The translations under genes and the position numbers were made by a program. From CAWHNT01 sp963830775 (GTDB lineage Bacteria; Pseudomonadota; Alphaproteobacteria; Geminicoccales; Geminicoccaceae), in contig CAWHNT010000029.1 of the NCBI GenBank assembly GCA_963830775.1, positions 124,001 to 188,000 of the forward strand: DNA of 64,000 nucleotides, given 5' to 3'. Below the pieces are notes generated by a model. It did no database searches and was not told the DNA's origin. It was given only the letters and a program-made list of their open reading frames with translations. Shown one piece after another: positions 1-8,616 of the stretch (the stretch's first letter is position 1; each line of letters begins with the position of its first letter).

Positions 1-1
1 C

Positions 2-609
2 CAGGCGCTCACCCGCTCGCGCATGGTGGCCGGCGACCCCGCGCTCTACGGCAAGGTCAACCGGATCATCAATGCCTGCATCGCGCGCCCGCGCGAGCCG
101 GGGCCGCTGGCGGCGGCCGTCCGCGCCATGCGCGAGCGGATCTTCCGCGAGCACGGCAAGGACAGCCCCTGGGAGCTGAAGCATGCCCGCGGCGGCATGG
201 TCGAGCTCGAGTTCATCGCCCAGTACCTGACCCTGGCCCATGCTCACGAGGAGCCGCGTCTCCTCACCCCCGGCACGGCCGACGTGCTCCGGGTCGCCGG
301 CGAGGCTGGCCTTCTTCCGGGCGAGGAGGTCCAGGCCCTGCGCGACGCCTTCGCCCTCTACCAGAGCCTCCTGGCCGTCACCCGCCTCTCGCTGATCCGG
401 CACCTCAACCGCAGCAAGGCACCGCCCCGCCTCCTCCATGCGCTCGTTCGCGCCGCAGCCCTGGCCGTCCCGGACCAGATCCCGCCCTCGGGCTTCGACG
501 AGCTGCAGATGCGCCTCGTTGAAAGCCAGGCTACCGTGCGCCAGATCTTCGATCGGCTCTGCCCGTCCGCGGCAGCGGCCGACGAGACCGCGGGAAAGGG
601 AATGCCGGC

Positions 610-613
<4 letters not shown>
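2..613 (+). CDS. glnE: Glutamine synthetase adenylyltransferase, C-terminal part (partial at left edge)
   Basis: This is the end of GlnE, the enzyme that adds and removes AMP on glutamine synthetase under PII control. Only about 203 C-terminal residues are present; the start lies left of the window. The family signature of the second nucleotidyltransferase half is visible (WELKHARGGMVELEFIAQYL), followed by the helical C-terminal domain. The stop overlaps the next ATG as ATGA, so bcp is probably translationally coupled. The glnE-bcp order is common in alphaproteobacteria. Confidence 0.93.
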
Positions 614-1076
<463 letters not shown>

Positions 1077-1080
<4 letters not shown>

Positions 1081-1733
1081 CCGCCGCCACCACGGCCCTC
1101 GACGAGCGCCTCTACACCTACTATCGCAAGGTTGGCCTGCGCGAGCACCCGGTCCTGGCCAGGCTCCGCGAGGCCACCGACCATCTGGCCGAGGGCAGCA
1201 TGCGCAGCTCGGCCGAGCAGGCCCAGCTCCTGGCCTTCCTGATCGAGCTCATGGGCGCCCGCCACGTCCTCGAGGTCGGCTGCTTCACCGGCTACACCGC
1301 CCTAGCCATGGCCCTGGCTCTCCCTCCTGACGGCCGCCTCACCACCCTCGACGTCAACGACGACTGGACCGCCCTGGGCCGCCGCCACTGGCAGGAAGCC
1401 GGGGTCGCCGACCGCATCGACCTCCGCCTGGGCCTGGCCCAGGACAGCCTGCACGCCCTCCAGGCGGAGGGTGCCATCTTCGACCTCGTCTACATCGACG
1501 CCGACAAGAAGACCTACCCCACCTACTACGACCTGGCGCTGACCCTGACCCACCCGGGCAGCGTCGTCGCCTTCGACAACGTCCTCTGGCACGGTGCCGT
1601 CGCCGACCCGGACGACCACTCCCGTCAGACCGAGACCCTGCGTACGCTGAACGCGAGCCTCCACGCTGACGAGCGCGTAAGCCTCGTCATGCTCCCGATC
1701 GGGGACGGGCTCACCCTTCTGCGGGTCAGGTAG
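1077..1733 (+). CDS. SAM-dependent O-methyltransferase, class I (family 3)
   Basis: A 218-residue methyltransferase of the catechol/caffeoyl-CoA O-methyltransferase-like family. The SAM site is seen as VLEVGCFTGYTALAMA near residue 65, the acidic ribose-binding strand as TTLDVND, and the metal-binding stretch as LVYIDADKKTY with FDNVLWHG downstream. The substrate cannot be told from sequence. The start is a TTG overlapping the bcp stop, indicating coupled translation. The gene closes the glnE-bcp operon. Confidence 0.88.
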
Positions 1734-1765
1734 CCTCAGCCCAGTTCTCGACCACGAGACGCGGT

Positions 1766-2183
1766 TCAAGCGTTGGCGAGGATGCGGAAAATTCTGTCGT
1801 TCGAGACCAGCACCGCGCCCTCCACGATGGCGGTACTGGCGAGGAGGAAATCGACGTTGTGGCGAGCCAAGGCTCGTGCTTCCGAGCGCCGGTGTGCAGC
1901 CGATAGGCGATCGCTTCGAGCTGGGCGAAGACCTCCGCACCTGCCTCGGATGGCACCAGCACCTCGAGCCCTCCATCCCGCACCAGCATCATCATCCGCT
2001 CGTGGCCAGGGTCCCGCCGAAAGCCCGTAAGCGAGCTCGTATAGCGTCAGCATCGGGACGGCGAGCTGGCGCTGACTCTGGAAGACGCTCGACAACTGGC
2101 AGCAAGAACTCGCCCGATGAAACTGCCGAGGCTGGATCGGCGAGATAGGAGATGATGTTGGTGTCGATCAGGTAGGTGAGCAT
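1766..2183 (-). pseudogene. VapC-like PIN-domain toxin, multiply frameshifted
   Basis: Reading from 2183 down, all parts of a PIN-domain ribonuclease toxin are present but in three different frames. The N-terminus MLTYLIDTNIISYLADP is in one frame. The strand/helix LTLYELAYGL is in a second, LEVLVPSEAGAEVFAQLEAI is in the third, and the end (NVDFLLAST, then VLVSNDRIFRILANA) returns to the second. The four acidic PIN residues (Asp of LIDTN, Glu of YEL, Asp of DFLLAST, Asp of SNDR) are all recognisable. At least three indels, near 2100, 1990 and 1880, separate them. More breaks than in any other gene here suggest real decay, although some may be sequencing errors. Confidence 0.7.
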
Positions 2184-2198
2184 GCTCCGGCGGGCGGC

Positions 2199-2286
2199 CT
2201 AATCGTCGCTCACGCCCCCCTCGCAGATCGAAGTTGTCGCGGAACTCGCGCACGCTGCGCAGAAAGGCTTCGCTCTTCCCTTTCAT
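2199..2286 (-). CDS. Small antitoxin-like ORF, frameshifted
   Basis: A very short ORF beginning MKGKSEAFLRSVREFRDNFDL, placed between the upstream antitoxin-like ORF and the vapC remnant. Near 2222 the frame shifts at a run of G residues. In the alternative frame it ends at TAG 2199 with the tail EGGVSDD, which looks like the original C-terminus. The position, size and charged helical character fit a VapC partner, but no DNA-binding motif can be named. Low certainty. Confidence 0.3.
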
Positions 2287-2294
2287 GGGAGCTC

Positions 2295-2459
2295 TCACTG
2301 CGCCATTCGTTCCGCAAGCCTCGCCCATCGATCCGGAGGCTCTGCGGCCTCGCGCTTGGCCTTGCTCACCTCCTCCCTGATCACCTGCACGATCCGTTGC
2401 TGCTCAGCTTCCGGCAGCGCCTCGACCTCGTGCAGCACGGACTCCAGCATCTCGTTCAT
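2295..2459 (-). CDS. Small antitoxin-like protein
   Basis: A 54-residue charged, helical protein (MNEMLESVLHEVEALPEAEQ...DRWARLAERMAQ). I chose the ATG at 2459 over a GTG at 2486 that would overlap the cupin gene. The RxxRLAERM tail and its place upstream of a PIN toxin remnant match the usual antitoxin position, so it may be the surviving antitoxin of the locus. No recognised DNA-binding fold is visible, so this rests on context. Confidence 0.5.
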   Translation of the reverse strand: MNEMLESVLHEVEALPEAEQQRIVQVIREEVSKAKREAAEPPDRWARLAERMAQ

Positions 2460-2482
2460 GGCCGCAGCCCTGCCAGCACCAC

Positions 2483-2869
2483 TCACTCGTCGAAATGATA
2501 CTCGATCTCCTCGAAGCTGTCCGTCGGGAACACGAACAGGAACCTGAACACCCCGGTCCCGACATTGGTCGACCGGTGGCGCGCACCCGCCGGGATGAAC
2601 AGCGACATGCCCGCTCGCAGCCGGTGTGCCTCGCCCTCGACCTCCACCAGCCCCTCGCCCTCGATCGCATGATAGATCTCGGCCGGCGCGTGATGGTGCA
2701 GCGGCAGCACCGCCCCGGGCTGGAACTCGGCAAGGCCGAAGCTCAGGGCCTCCGTCGGCCCGCGGGCGGCCGAGAAGAGGATCTTCCAGCGCCGCGCCGT
2801 CCCCTCCGGCGCCGGCCCCTCCCAGCTCTCCCAGGCGAGGTCATCAGGGTCGATCAGCGTGCCGGCCAT
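2483..2869 (-). CDS. Cupin-2 domain protein
   Basis: A 128-residue single-domain cupin. Motif 1 is seen as PLHHHAPAEIYHAIEGEG (His, His, Glu metal ligands) and motif 2 as PAGARHRSTN. Such small cupins bind a metal and act in many reactions, so no substrate is assigned. The gene ends right at the antitoxin-like ORF and lies just downstream of the SAM-hydrolase-family gene on the same strand, 4 bases apart, suggesting co-transcription with the latter. Confidence 0.8.
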   Translation of the reverse strand: MAGTLIDPDDLAWESWEGPAPEGTARRWKILFSAARGPTEALSFGLAEFQPGAVLPLHHHAPAEIYHAIEGEGLVEVEGEAHRLRAGMSLFIPAGARHRSTNVGTGVFRFLFVFPTDSFEEIEYHFDE

Positions 2870-2873
2870 GGCG

Positions 2874-3800
2874 TCAGGGCTTCCTCAACTCGACCCGCCA
2901 GTCGGGCCCGGCCTCGATGCCATGGCTGCCCGCGAAGCTGCCATAGTTGATCGCCAGCGCCGCCTTGTCCTCGCTGTTGAAGTAGAGCAGCGGCAGGCCT
3001 TCCGGCACATCCCCGAAGGTGTTGACGAACGGCACCGTTCCCTCGAACGCCGTCTTGTCCCCGTTCAGCACCCGCACCGCCACCTTGTCGCCCTGCTTCA
3101 GGCCCAGCCCGGCAAAGGTCTCCCGGTCGATATTGGTCCACACATTGCCGAAGTTCACGTCCAGGCTCGGCACCATCCCGCTGGCGGTCCCGTCGCTGAA
3201 CGCCGCCTTGGTGTAGGCCAGCCGGTGCACGTCGCCCGGCAGCACCGGCCCCACCTCCTCGAAGGTGATCACCCCACCCGCAAGCTTGGCCGCCGTGTAC
3301 GAGAACACGTCCCGGCCGTGGAACGTGTAGCTCTTCTCCGATCCCGGCAGGCGGTGCTTGGCCTCGTCGATCCGGCGCACCGCCTCGATGCCGTAATGCT
3401 CGGCCACCAGCGTGAGCAGCCCGTTGTCGGGACCGACCACGTACTGCCCGGTCCCCGTCCTCGCCACCACGGCCCCGCGCTCCGTGCCCACGCCCGGGTC
3501 GATCACCGCCACGAACACCGTGCCCTTGGGCCAGTACGGCATGGTGATGTCGAGCTGGTAGGCGCCGGCCCAGATGTCGAAGGGCGGGATGTCGTGGCTG
3601 AGGTCGTGCAGGATCAGGCTGCGGTCCACGCCCAGCGCCACGCCCTTCATGGCGGCCACGGCACCGTCCTTCAGCCCGAAATCGGTCTCCAGCACCACCA
3701 TCCCGTTGGTGTCCCGGGCCATGGCCGGTGCGGAGAGCAGCAACGCCAGCAGGAGTGCGGCAAGGCGGCGGCATGCAGGCACTTCATCCCTCCCTTTCAT
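2874..3800 (-). CDS. SAM hydroxide adenosyltransferase (DUF62) family protein, with signal peptide
   Basis: A 308-residue member of the SAM hydrolase/halogenase family, which splits S-adenosylmethionine into adenosine and methionine. Family blocks are present in order: LETDFGLKDGAVAAMKGV, HDLSHDIPPFDIWAG, FVAVIDPGVGTERG, VGPDNGLLT, FHGRDVFSYTAAKLAGG. Starting at ATG 3800 gives a clear signal peptide (basic start, hydrophobic LAALLLALLLSAPAMA), so the enzyme should be periplasmic, which is odd for a SAM-cleaving enzyme. An upstream in-frame start at 3899 would bury the signal and is not favoured. Divergent from the molybdoenzyme gene. Confidence 0.82.
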   Translation of the reverse strand: MKGRDEVPACRRLAALLLALLLSAPAMARDTNGMVVLETDFGLKDGAVAAMKGVALGVDRSLILHDLSHDIPPFDIWAGAYQLDITMPYWPKGTVFVAVIDPGVGTERGAVVARTGTGQYVVGPDNGLLTLVAEHYGIEAVRRIDEAKHRLPGSEKSYTFHGRDVFSYTAAKLAGGVITFEEVGPVLPGDVHRLAYTKAAFSDGTASGMVPSLDVNFGNVWTNIDRETFAGLGLKQGDKVAVRVLNGDKTAFEGTVPFVNTFGDVPEGLPLLYFNSEDKAALAINYGSFAGSHGIEAGPDWRVELRKP

Positions 3801-3897
3801 CAGGACCGGCCGGCGCGGGTTGTAGCCCGAAACGGCGCCACTAGTATAAGCGGCAAGCAAGGCGTCCGGCGGGCCGGTGCGCACGAGGGAGATAGTC

Positions 3898-6207
3898 ATG
3901 GCGAAGTTCGGTATCGGTCAGCCCGTGCGCCGGGTCGAGGACCCCCGTCTGGTAACCGGCCGCGGCCGTTACACCGACGACATCGACCTGCCGGGTCAGG
4001 CCTATGGCTACGTGCTGCGCTCGCCGCACGCCCATGCCCGCATCCGGGGCATCGACCTGAGCGCCGCCAAGGCCGCCCCCGGCGTGCTGGCGGTCTACAC
4101 CGCGGCCGACATGGGCGATCCGGGCCTGCCCTGCTTCATCCCGATGCAGAACCGCGACGGCACCGACCGCGCCGACCCGAAGCACCCGGTCCTGTGCAAG
4201 GACGAGGTCAACTATGTGGGCGACCACGTGGCCTTCGTCGTGGCCGAGACCCGGCTCCAGGCCAAGGACGCGGCCGAGCTGATCGAGGTCGACTACGACC
4301 CGCTGCCGGCCGTGGCCGATACCGCCAAGGCGCTCCAGCCGGGCCAGCCGCAGGTCCATCCCGAGGCACCCGGCAACCTCGCCTTCGACTGGCACTATGG
4401 CGACGAGGCCAAGACCAAGGCCGCCTTCGCCTCGGCCGCCCGGACGGTCCAGCTCGACCTGATCAACAACAAGGTCATCTGCAACGCCATGGAGCCGCGC
4501 GCCTGCGTGGCCGAGCCGGATGCCGCCAACGACCGCCTCACGCTGCACGTCTGCACCCAGGGCGGCTGGGGCTTCCGTGACATCCTGGCCCAGAACCTGG
4601 GCCTCGAGGCCGACAAGGTGCGCGTCCTGACGCCGGATGTCGGCGGCGGCTTCGGGATGAAGGGCTTCTACTATCCCGAGTACACCATGGCGGGCTTCGC
4701 CGCCCGGAAGCTGAACAGGCCGGTGAAGTGGACCGGCGAGCGCGGCGAGAGCTTCCTCTCCGACACGATGGGCCGCGACCACGTCACGAAGGCGGAGCTC
4801 GCCTTCGACGCCAGCAACCGCATCACCGCGCTGCGGGTGAACGTGATCTCCAACATGGGCGCCTACTACTACCAGTACGCCCCCTACATCCCCACACTCG
4901 CCGCCCTCAAGGTGCTGCCCGGCGTCTACGCCATCCCGACCTTGAGCTACTCGGTCCAGGGCGTGTTCACCAACACCGTGCCGGTCGACGCCTATCGCGG
5001 TGCCGGGCGGCCCGAGTCGATCTACTGCATGGAACGCGTGATCGAGGCCGCGGCGCGTGAGCTTGGGGTCGACGTGACCGAGCTCAGGCGGATCAACTTC
5101 ATCAAGCCCGAGCAGATGCCCTACAGCACGGCCGCCGGCGAGATCTACGACACGGGCGAGTTCGCCCGGGTCATGGACACCGCCATGCAGCGAGCCGACT
5201 GGCTGGGTGCCGCCGCGCGCAGGCAGGAGGCCGCCAACCGCGGCAAGTATCGCGGCATCGGCATGTGCTACTACATCGAATCGACCATGGGCGATCCCAC
5301 CGAGCACGCCACCGTCCGCTTCGAGCAGGACGGCACCGTCTCGGTCCTGGTCGGCACCCAGACCAACGGCCAGGGCCACGACACGGCCTACGCGCAGGTG
5401 CTCCACCAGCGCCTGGGGGTGCCGTTCGAGCAGATCCGCGTCGTCCAGGGCGACACCGACCAGATCAAGGCCGGTGGCGGCACCGGCGGCTCGCGCTCGC
5501 TCACGGCACAGGGGATCGCGATCTACGGTGCTTCCGACGCCGTGATCGAGAAGGGCAAGGCCTACGCGGCCCAGGTCTTCGAGGCGGCTGCCGCCGACAT
5601 CACCTTCCAGGAAGGCGACTTCCGCGTCGCCGGCACCGACAAGGTGATCGGCATCATGGATCTGGCCCAGAAGGCGCGGACCATGACCGTCCCCGGCGTG
5701 GAGGGCGGGCTCGACGCTGCGGCCACGACCAAGCTCCAGGCCTGGACCTTCCCCAACGGCTGCCACATCGCCGAGGTCGAGCTCGATTCCGACACCGGTG
5801 TCGTGGACATCGCCCGCTACACCATCGTCGACGATTTCGGCGTGGTGGTGAACCCGATGCTGGTCGAGGGCCAGGTCCATGGCGGCATCGTGCAGGGCAT
5901 CGGCCAGGCCCTGCAGGAAGGTGCCGTCTACGACGACAGCGGCCAGCTCCTGACCGGCTCGTTCATGGACTACACCATGCCGCGCGCCGACACGATGCCG
6001 TCCTTCGACTTCTCCACGGTCGAGGTCCCCTGCAAGAACAACGCGATGGGCGTGAAGGGCTGCGGCGAGGCCGGCTCGGTGGGCTCGCCCGCCGCCGTCA
6101 TCAACGCCATCATCGACGCCCTGGCACCGCTGGGCGTCCGCCAGGTCGACATGCCGGCCACCCCGCAGCGCCTGTGGGAGCTGATGCAGGTCAGGAAGGC
6201 GGCCTAG
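3898..6207 (+). CDS. Xanthine dehydrogenase/CO dehydrogenase family molybdopterin-binding subunit
   Basis: A 769-residue large subunit of the molybdenum hydroxylase family. The Moco-binding blocks VGGGFGMKGFYYPEY (near 250) and TGGSRSLTAQG are present, as is the catalytic glutamate in GCGEAGSVGSPAA (near 723). The active-site loop reads AYRGAGRPE (near 365) rather than the AYRCSFR of true form I CO dehydrogenase, so the substrate is more likely an aldehyde or heterocycle. No [2Fe-2S] or FAD subunit gene adjoins it, so partners must be encoded elsewhere. ATG 3898 gives the usual MAKFGIGQPVRRVEDP beginning. Confidence 0.88.
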   Translation: MAKFGIGQPVRRVEDPRLVTGRGRYTDDIDLPGQAYGYVLRSPHAHARIRGIDLSAAKAAPGVLAVYTAADMGDPGLPCFIPMQNRDGTDRADPKHPVLCKDEVNYVGDHVAFVVAETRLQAKDAAELIEVDYDPLPAVADTAKALQPGQPQVHPEAPGNLAFDWHYGDEAKTKAAFASAARTVQLDLINNKVICNAMEPRACVAEPDAANDRLTLHVCTQGGWGFRDILAQNLGLEADKVRVLTPDVGGGFGMKGFYYPEYTMAGFAARKLNRPVKWTGERGESFLSDTMGRDHVTKAELAFDASNRITALRVNVISNMGAYYYQYAPYIPTLAALKVLPGVYAIPTLSYSVQGVFTNTVPVDAYRGAGRPESIYCMERVIEAAARELGVDVTELRRINFIKPEQMPYSTAAGEIYDTGEFARVMDTAMQRADWLGAAARRQEAANRGKYRGIGMCYYIESTMGDPTEHATVRFEQDGTVSVLVGTQTNGQGHDTAYAQVLHQRLGVPFEQIRVVQGDTDQIKAGGGTGGSRSLTAQGIAIYGASDAVIEKGKAYAAQVFEAAAADITFQEGDFRVAGTDKVIGIMDLAQKARTMTVPGVEGGLDAAATTKLQAWTFPNGCHIAEVELDSDTGVVDIARYTIVDDFGVVVNPMLVEGQVHGGIVQGIGQALQEGAVYDDSGQLLTGSFMDYTMPRADTMPSFDFSTVEVPCKNNAMGVKGCGEAGSVGSPAAVINAIIDALAPLGVRQVDMPATPQRLWELMQVRKAA

Positions 6208-6210
6208 CCG

Positions 6211-7367
6211 CTACCCGGCCAAGCGCCATCGCACGCCCTCTTCCGCCGCTGGCGGGGGAGGGCAGGCGGCGTGCAGCAGGCTGTCGACGGCCGCCGAGGC
6301 CGTGTCCCGTGCGATCGCCTCCGGCACATGCACCGGCGGCAGCGGCCGGCCGAAGACCTCCGTCGCCACGGCCTGCAGCACGAGGCCGTACACGGCCGAG
6401 CTGGCGCCGGCGACATAGCCGCTGATCCGCTCCCGGAGCAGGAGCAGCCAGCACAGGTCGGGGCTCCACCGGCCGGCAGCCGCGAGCTCCGCCATCGAGC
6501 GCCCGGACCGGCCGAGCCGGAACCGGTACTCGATCCCGCACGCATTGCAGCGGGCGAGGGCAACCTGCTCCCCGCCTTCGATCGCCCGCCATAGCCGCAG
6601 GCGTCGGCCGTCGCTGGCGCAGGCATAGAAGAGGGGCAGGTAGCCGGACGGCCGGGCGGGCAGGCCAGGGTGGATGCCCTCTGCCCGGAGCCGCGCCAAC
6701 GCCCGGTTGAAGCTCTCGATCACGAGCGGCAGCGCTTCCAGCAGCTCCTCGACGGCGGCCAGCAGCCAATCCCCGCTCGAGCAGGGCCGAAAGCAGGAGC
6801 GGCGGCGGCTCGCGGCCCCGGGTGCGGCGGAAGAGGTCAGCGCTGAGCACGCGCGCGACCTCGGCCAGCGGGGAGCCGTCCGGGAGGCTGTCGAGCAGCG
6901 CCGCCAGGCCATCATGGCCGATCTCGGCGCCGAACCGCACCAGATCGGCTCGCCGGATCGGCAGGAAGCGGCTCTCGACCCCGGCACAGCGACGATGCGA
7001 AACGAGCCGCACCGCCGAACCGTCCGCCCGGGCGGGCCAAGCCACGGAGGTCATCAGCGCAGTCCGAACTCGCTGAATCCGTGTCGAGCCACAGGAAGGC
7101 CGTCGCAAGGTCCGGCCGTTTCCCGAGCGCCAGCAGCAGGTCGACCTTCGCCAGCACCGAACGCCGATAGTCGAGGTAGGGCTGCTGGGCCGAGAGCACC
7201 AGCGGACGCCCATCGCCGAGCTCCATGGCCGCCGGCGGCTGCAGGGCGGCCACGAACCCGGCGAGGTCGAGATGGACCCCATGAGCCCGCAGCACGTCCC
7301 GGCCCCGCGCCGTGCGGACGAGGTCGCCGACCTTGGTGGCGTGCTGCCGGTCCGGCTCAGCTCGCAT
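6211..7367 (-). CDS. Protein with remote BshC-like N-terminal part, two frameshifts
   Basis: About 385 residues read across indels near 7080 and 6775. The start ATG (7367) overlaps the end of the glycosyltransferase gene by 11 bases, so the two are translationally coupled. The stretch PLVLSAQQPYLDYRRSVLAKVDLLLALGK followed by FLWLDTD resembles, at low similarity, the QQ...K and FWIAxEDHD elements of BshC, the putative cysteine-adding enzyme of bacillithiol synthesis. The C-terminal part (CNACGIEYRFRLG, then LLLRERISGYVAG) is not recognised. Length is well below a normal BshC. The BshC link leans partly on the BshA-like neighbour and is tentative. Confidence 0.45.
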
Positions 7368-8548
7368 GGCGGATCGCGGGTGCCGGCATCGCCAGGACCT
7401 CGCGGTAGAGCTCCTCGTACCGCCCCACCACGCGGTCGGCCCCGAACGCCGCGGCGCGCGCGGACCCGGCCGCCCCCATGGCACGCCGCCGGACCGGGTC
7501 GCCCAGCAGGTCGGCCGCCGCCTCCACGAGGCCATCGAGATCGCCGTCCGGGACCAGATGCCCCGCACGCCCGTCCGGCACCAGCTCCGGGAGCCCGCCC
7601 ACCGCGAACGCCACCACCGGCAGGCCCGAAGCCATCGCTTCCAGCGCGAAGAGCGAGAAGCTCTCGTAGGCACTGGTCAGCAGCGCCAAATCCGCACCCG
7701 CCAGAATGGGGGCGATATCGGCGCGCAACCCCCACCAGCGCACCGCATCCCCCACGCCCGCTCTCTCCAGCGCCGCGCGGGTAGCACCGGCACCCGGACC
7801 ATCGCCGACCAGCCACAGCTCCGCCCCGGTGCGCGCGGCGTAGGGCGGCGAACGCCCTTGCCAGCAGGAGCGGCCGCTTCACCGGCCGGAAGCTCGAGGC
7901 ATGCACGACCCGCAAGGAACGGGCCGCGTCGTGCCGAGGCCGAAATCGACCGAGGTCCACGAGGTTGGGGAGGACGCGAGGTGCCGGGCAGAGGCCCAGC
8001 TCCCGCACCGCACGGCCGGCGAGATCAGCCGAGACTGCCGTCACCGCATCCAGCGCCAGCAGATCACCACGGAGCCGGCGACGCTCGTCCGGACCCTGGA
8101 ACGGCCGCACCACGTCGGTCCCGTGCAGGGTCGCCACGAGCGCTGGCGCTCGTCCGCCGAGCCTGGAGCGCAGGGCCGCGGCGCAGGCCGCGAAGGGCAG
8201 GGCGTAGTGGACGTGGAGGACGTCGAGCCCGAGCCGGACGGCTGCCGCCGCCAGCGCCTCGACCAGCGCCCTCATCTCCGCCGCTGTCCACGCCACCGGC
8301 AGCTCGGTCGGATGCCGATCCCCCGCCGCCCCGGGCAGCGTCACCACGGGCAAGCCCTCATCCGGCACCAGCCCGAACGGCCGCCCGGTGCAGAGCAGCA
8401 CCGCCTCATGACCCCGACGCCGCAACGCACGCGCCAGCTCGAGCGCTGCCCGACTGCTGCCGCCCGGCGTCGCATGGCAGAGGAGCCCGATCCGCAGCCG
8501 TCCAACCACGCGCCCTAACCCCTCCGCGAGCTTGTCCGTGCTTGGCAC
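7357..8548 (-). CDS. Family 4 glycosyltransferase, BshA-like, one frameshift
   Basis: About 397 residues across one indel near 7825. Motifs parallel BshA, the N-acetylglucosaminyl-L-malate synthase of bacillithiol synthesis: IGLLCHATPGGSSRAALELA, HVHYALPFA, TLHGTDVV, VTAVSADLA, NLVDLGRF, VVHASSFRPVKR, then after the break ELWLVGDGPG, ESFSLFALEAMASGLPVV and GGLPELVPDG. The two GT-B Rossmann halves are complete when joined. GTG 8548 is used; an inner GTG at 8509 is possible. The gene is divergent from the lasso cyclase and might serve that cluster instead of thiol synthesis. Confidence 0.7.
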
Positions 8549-8616
8549 AACCCCTAGAGGAGAACTGTCCTTCCGGGAAGCGGTCGGCTTCTCTCACGCG
8601 TGGCGGTCGAGTACCC

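Noticed and set aside
3841..5880. A 679-residue minus-strand frame
   Set aside because: Antisense to the molybdopterin subunit, whose motifs are all intact; the antisense product has no recognisable features.
3898..6207. Form I carbon monoxide dehydrogenase (coxL)
   Set aside because: The active-site loop is AYRGAGR instead of AYRCSFR and no coxM/coxS genes adjoin it.
8520..8616. Sigma-54-type promoter (TTGGCACAACCCC) upstream of the lasso operon
   Set aside because: The -24 TGGCAC-like box is present but the required TTGC -12 element is not at the right distance.
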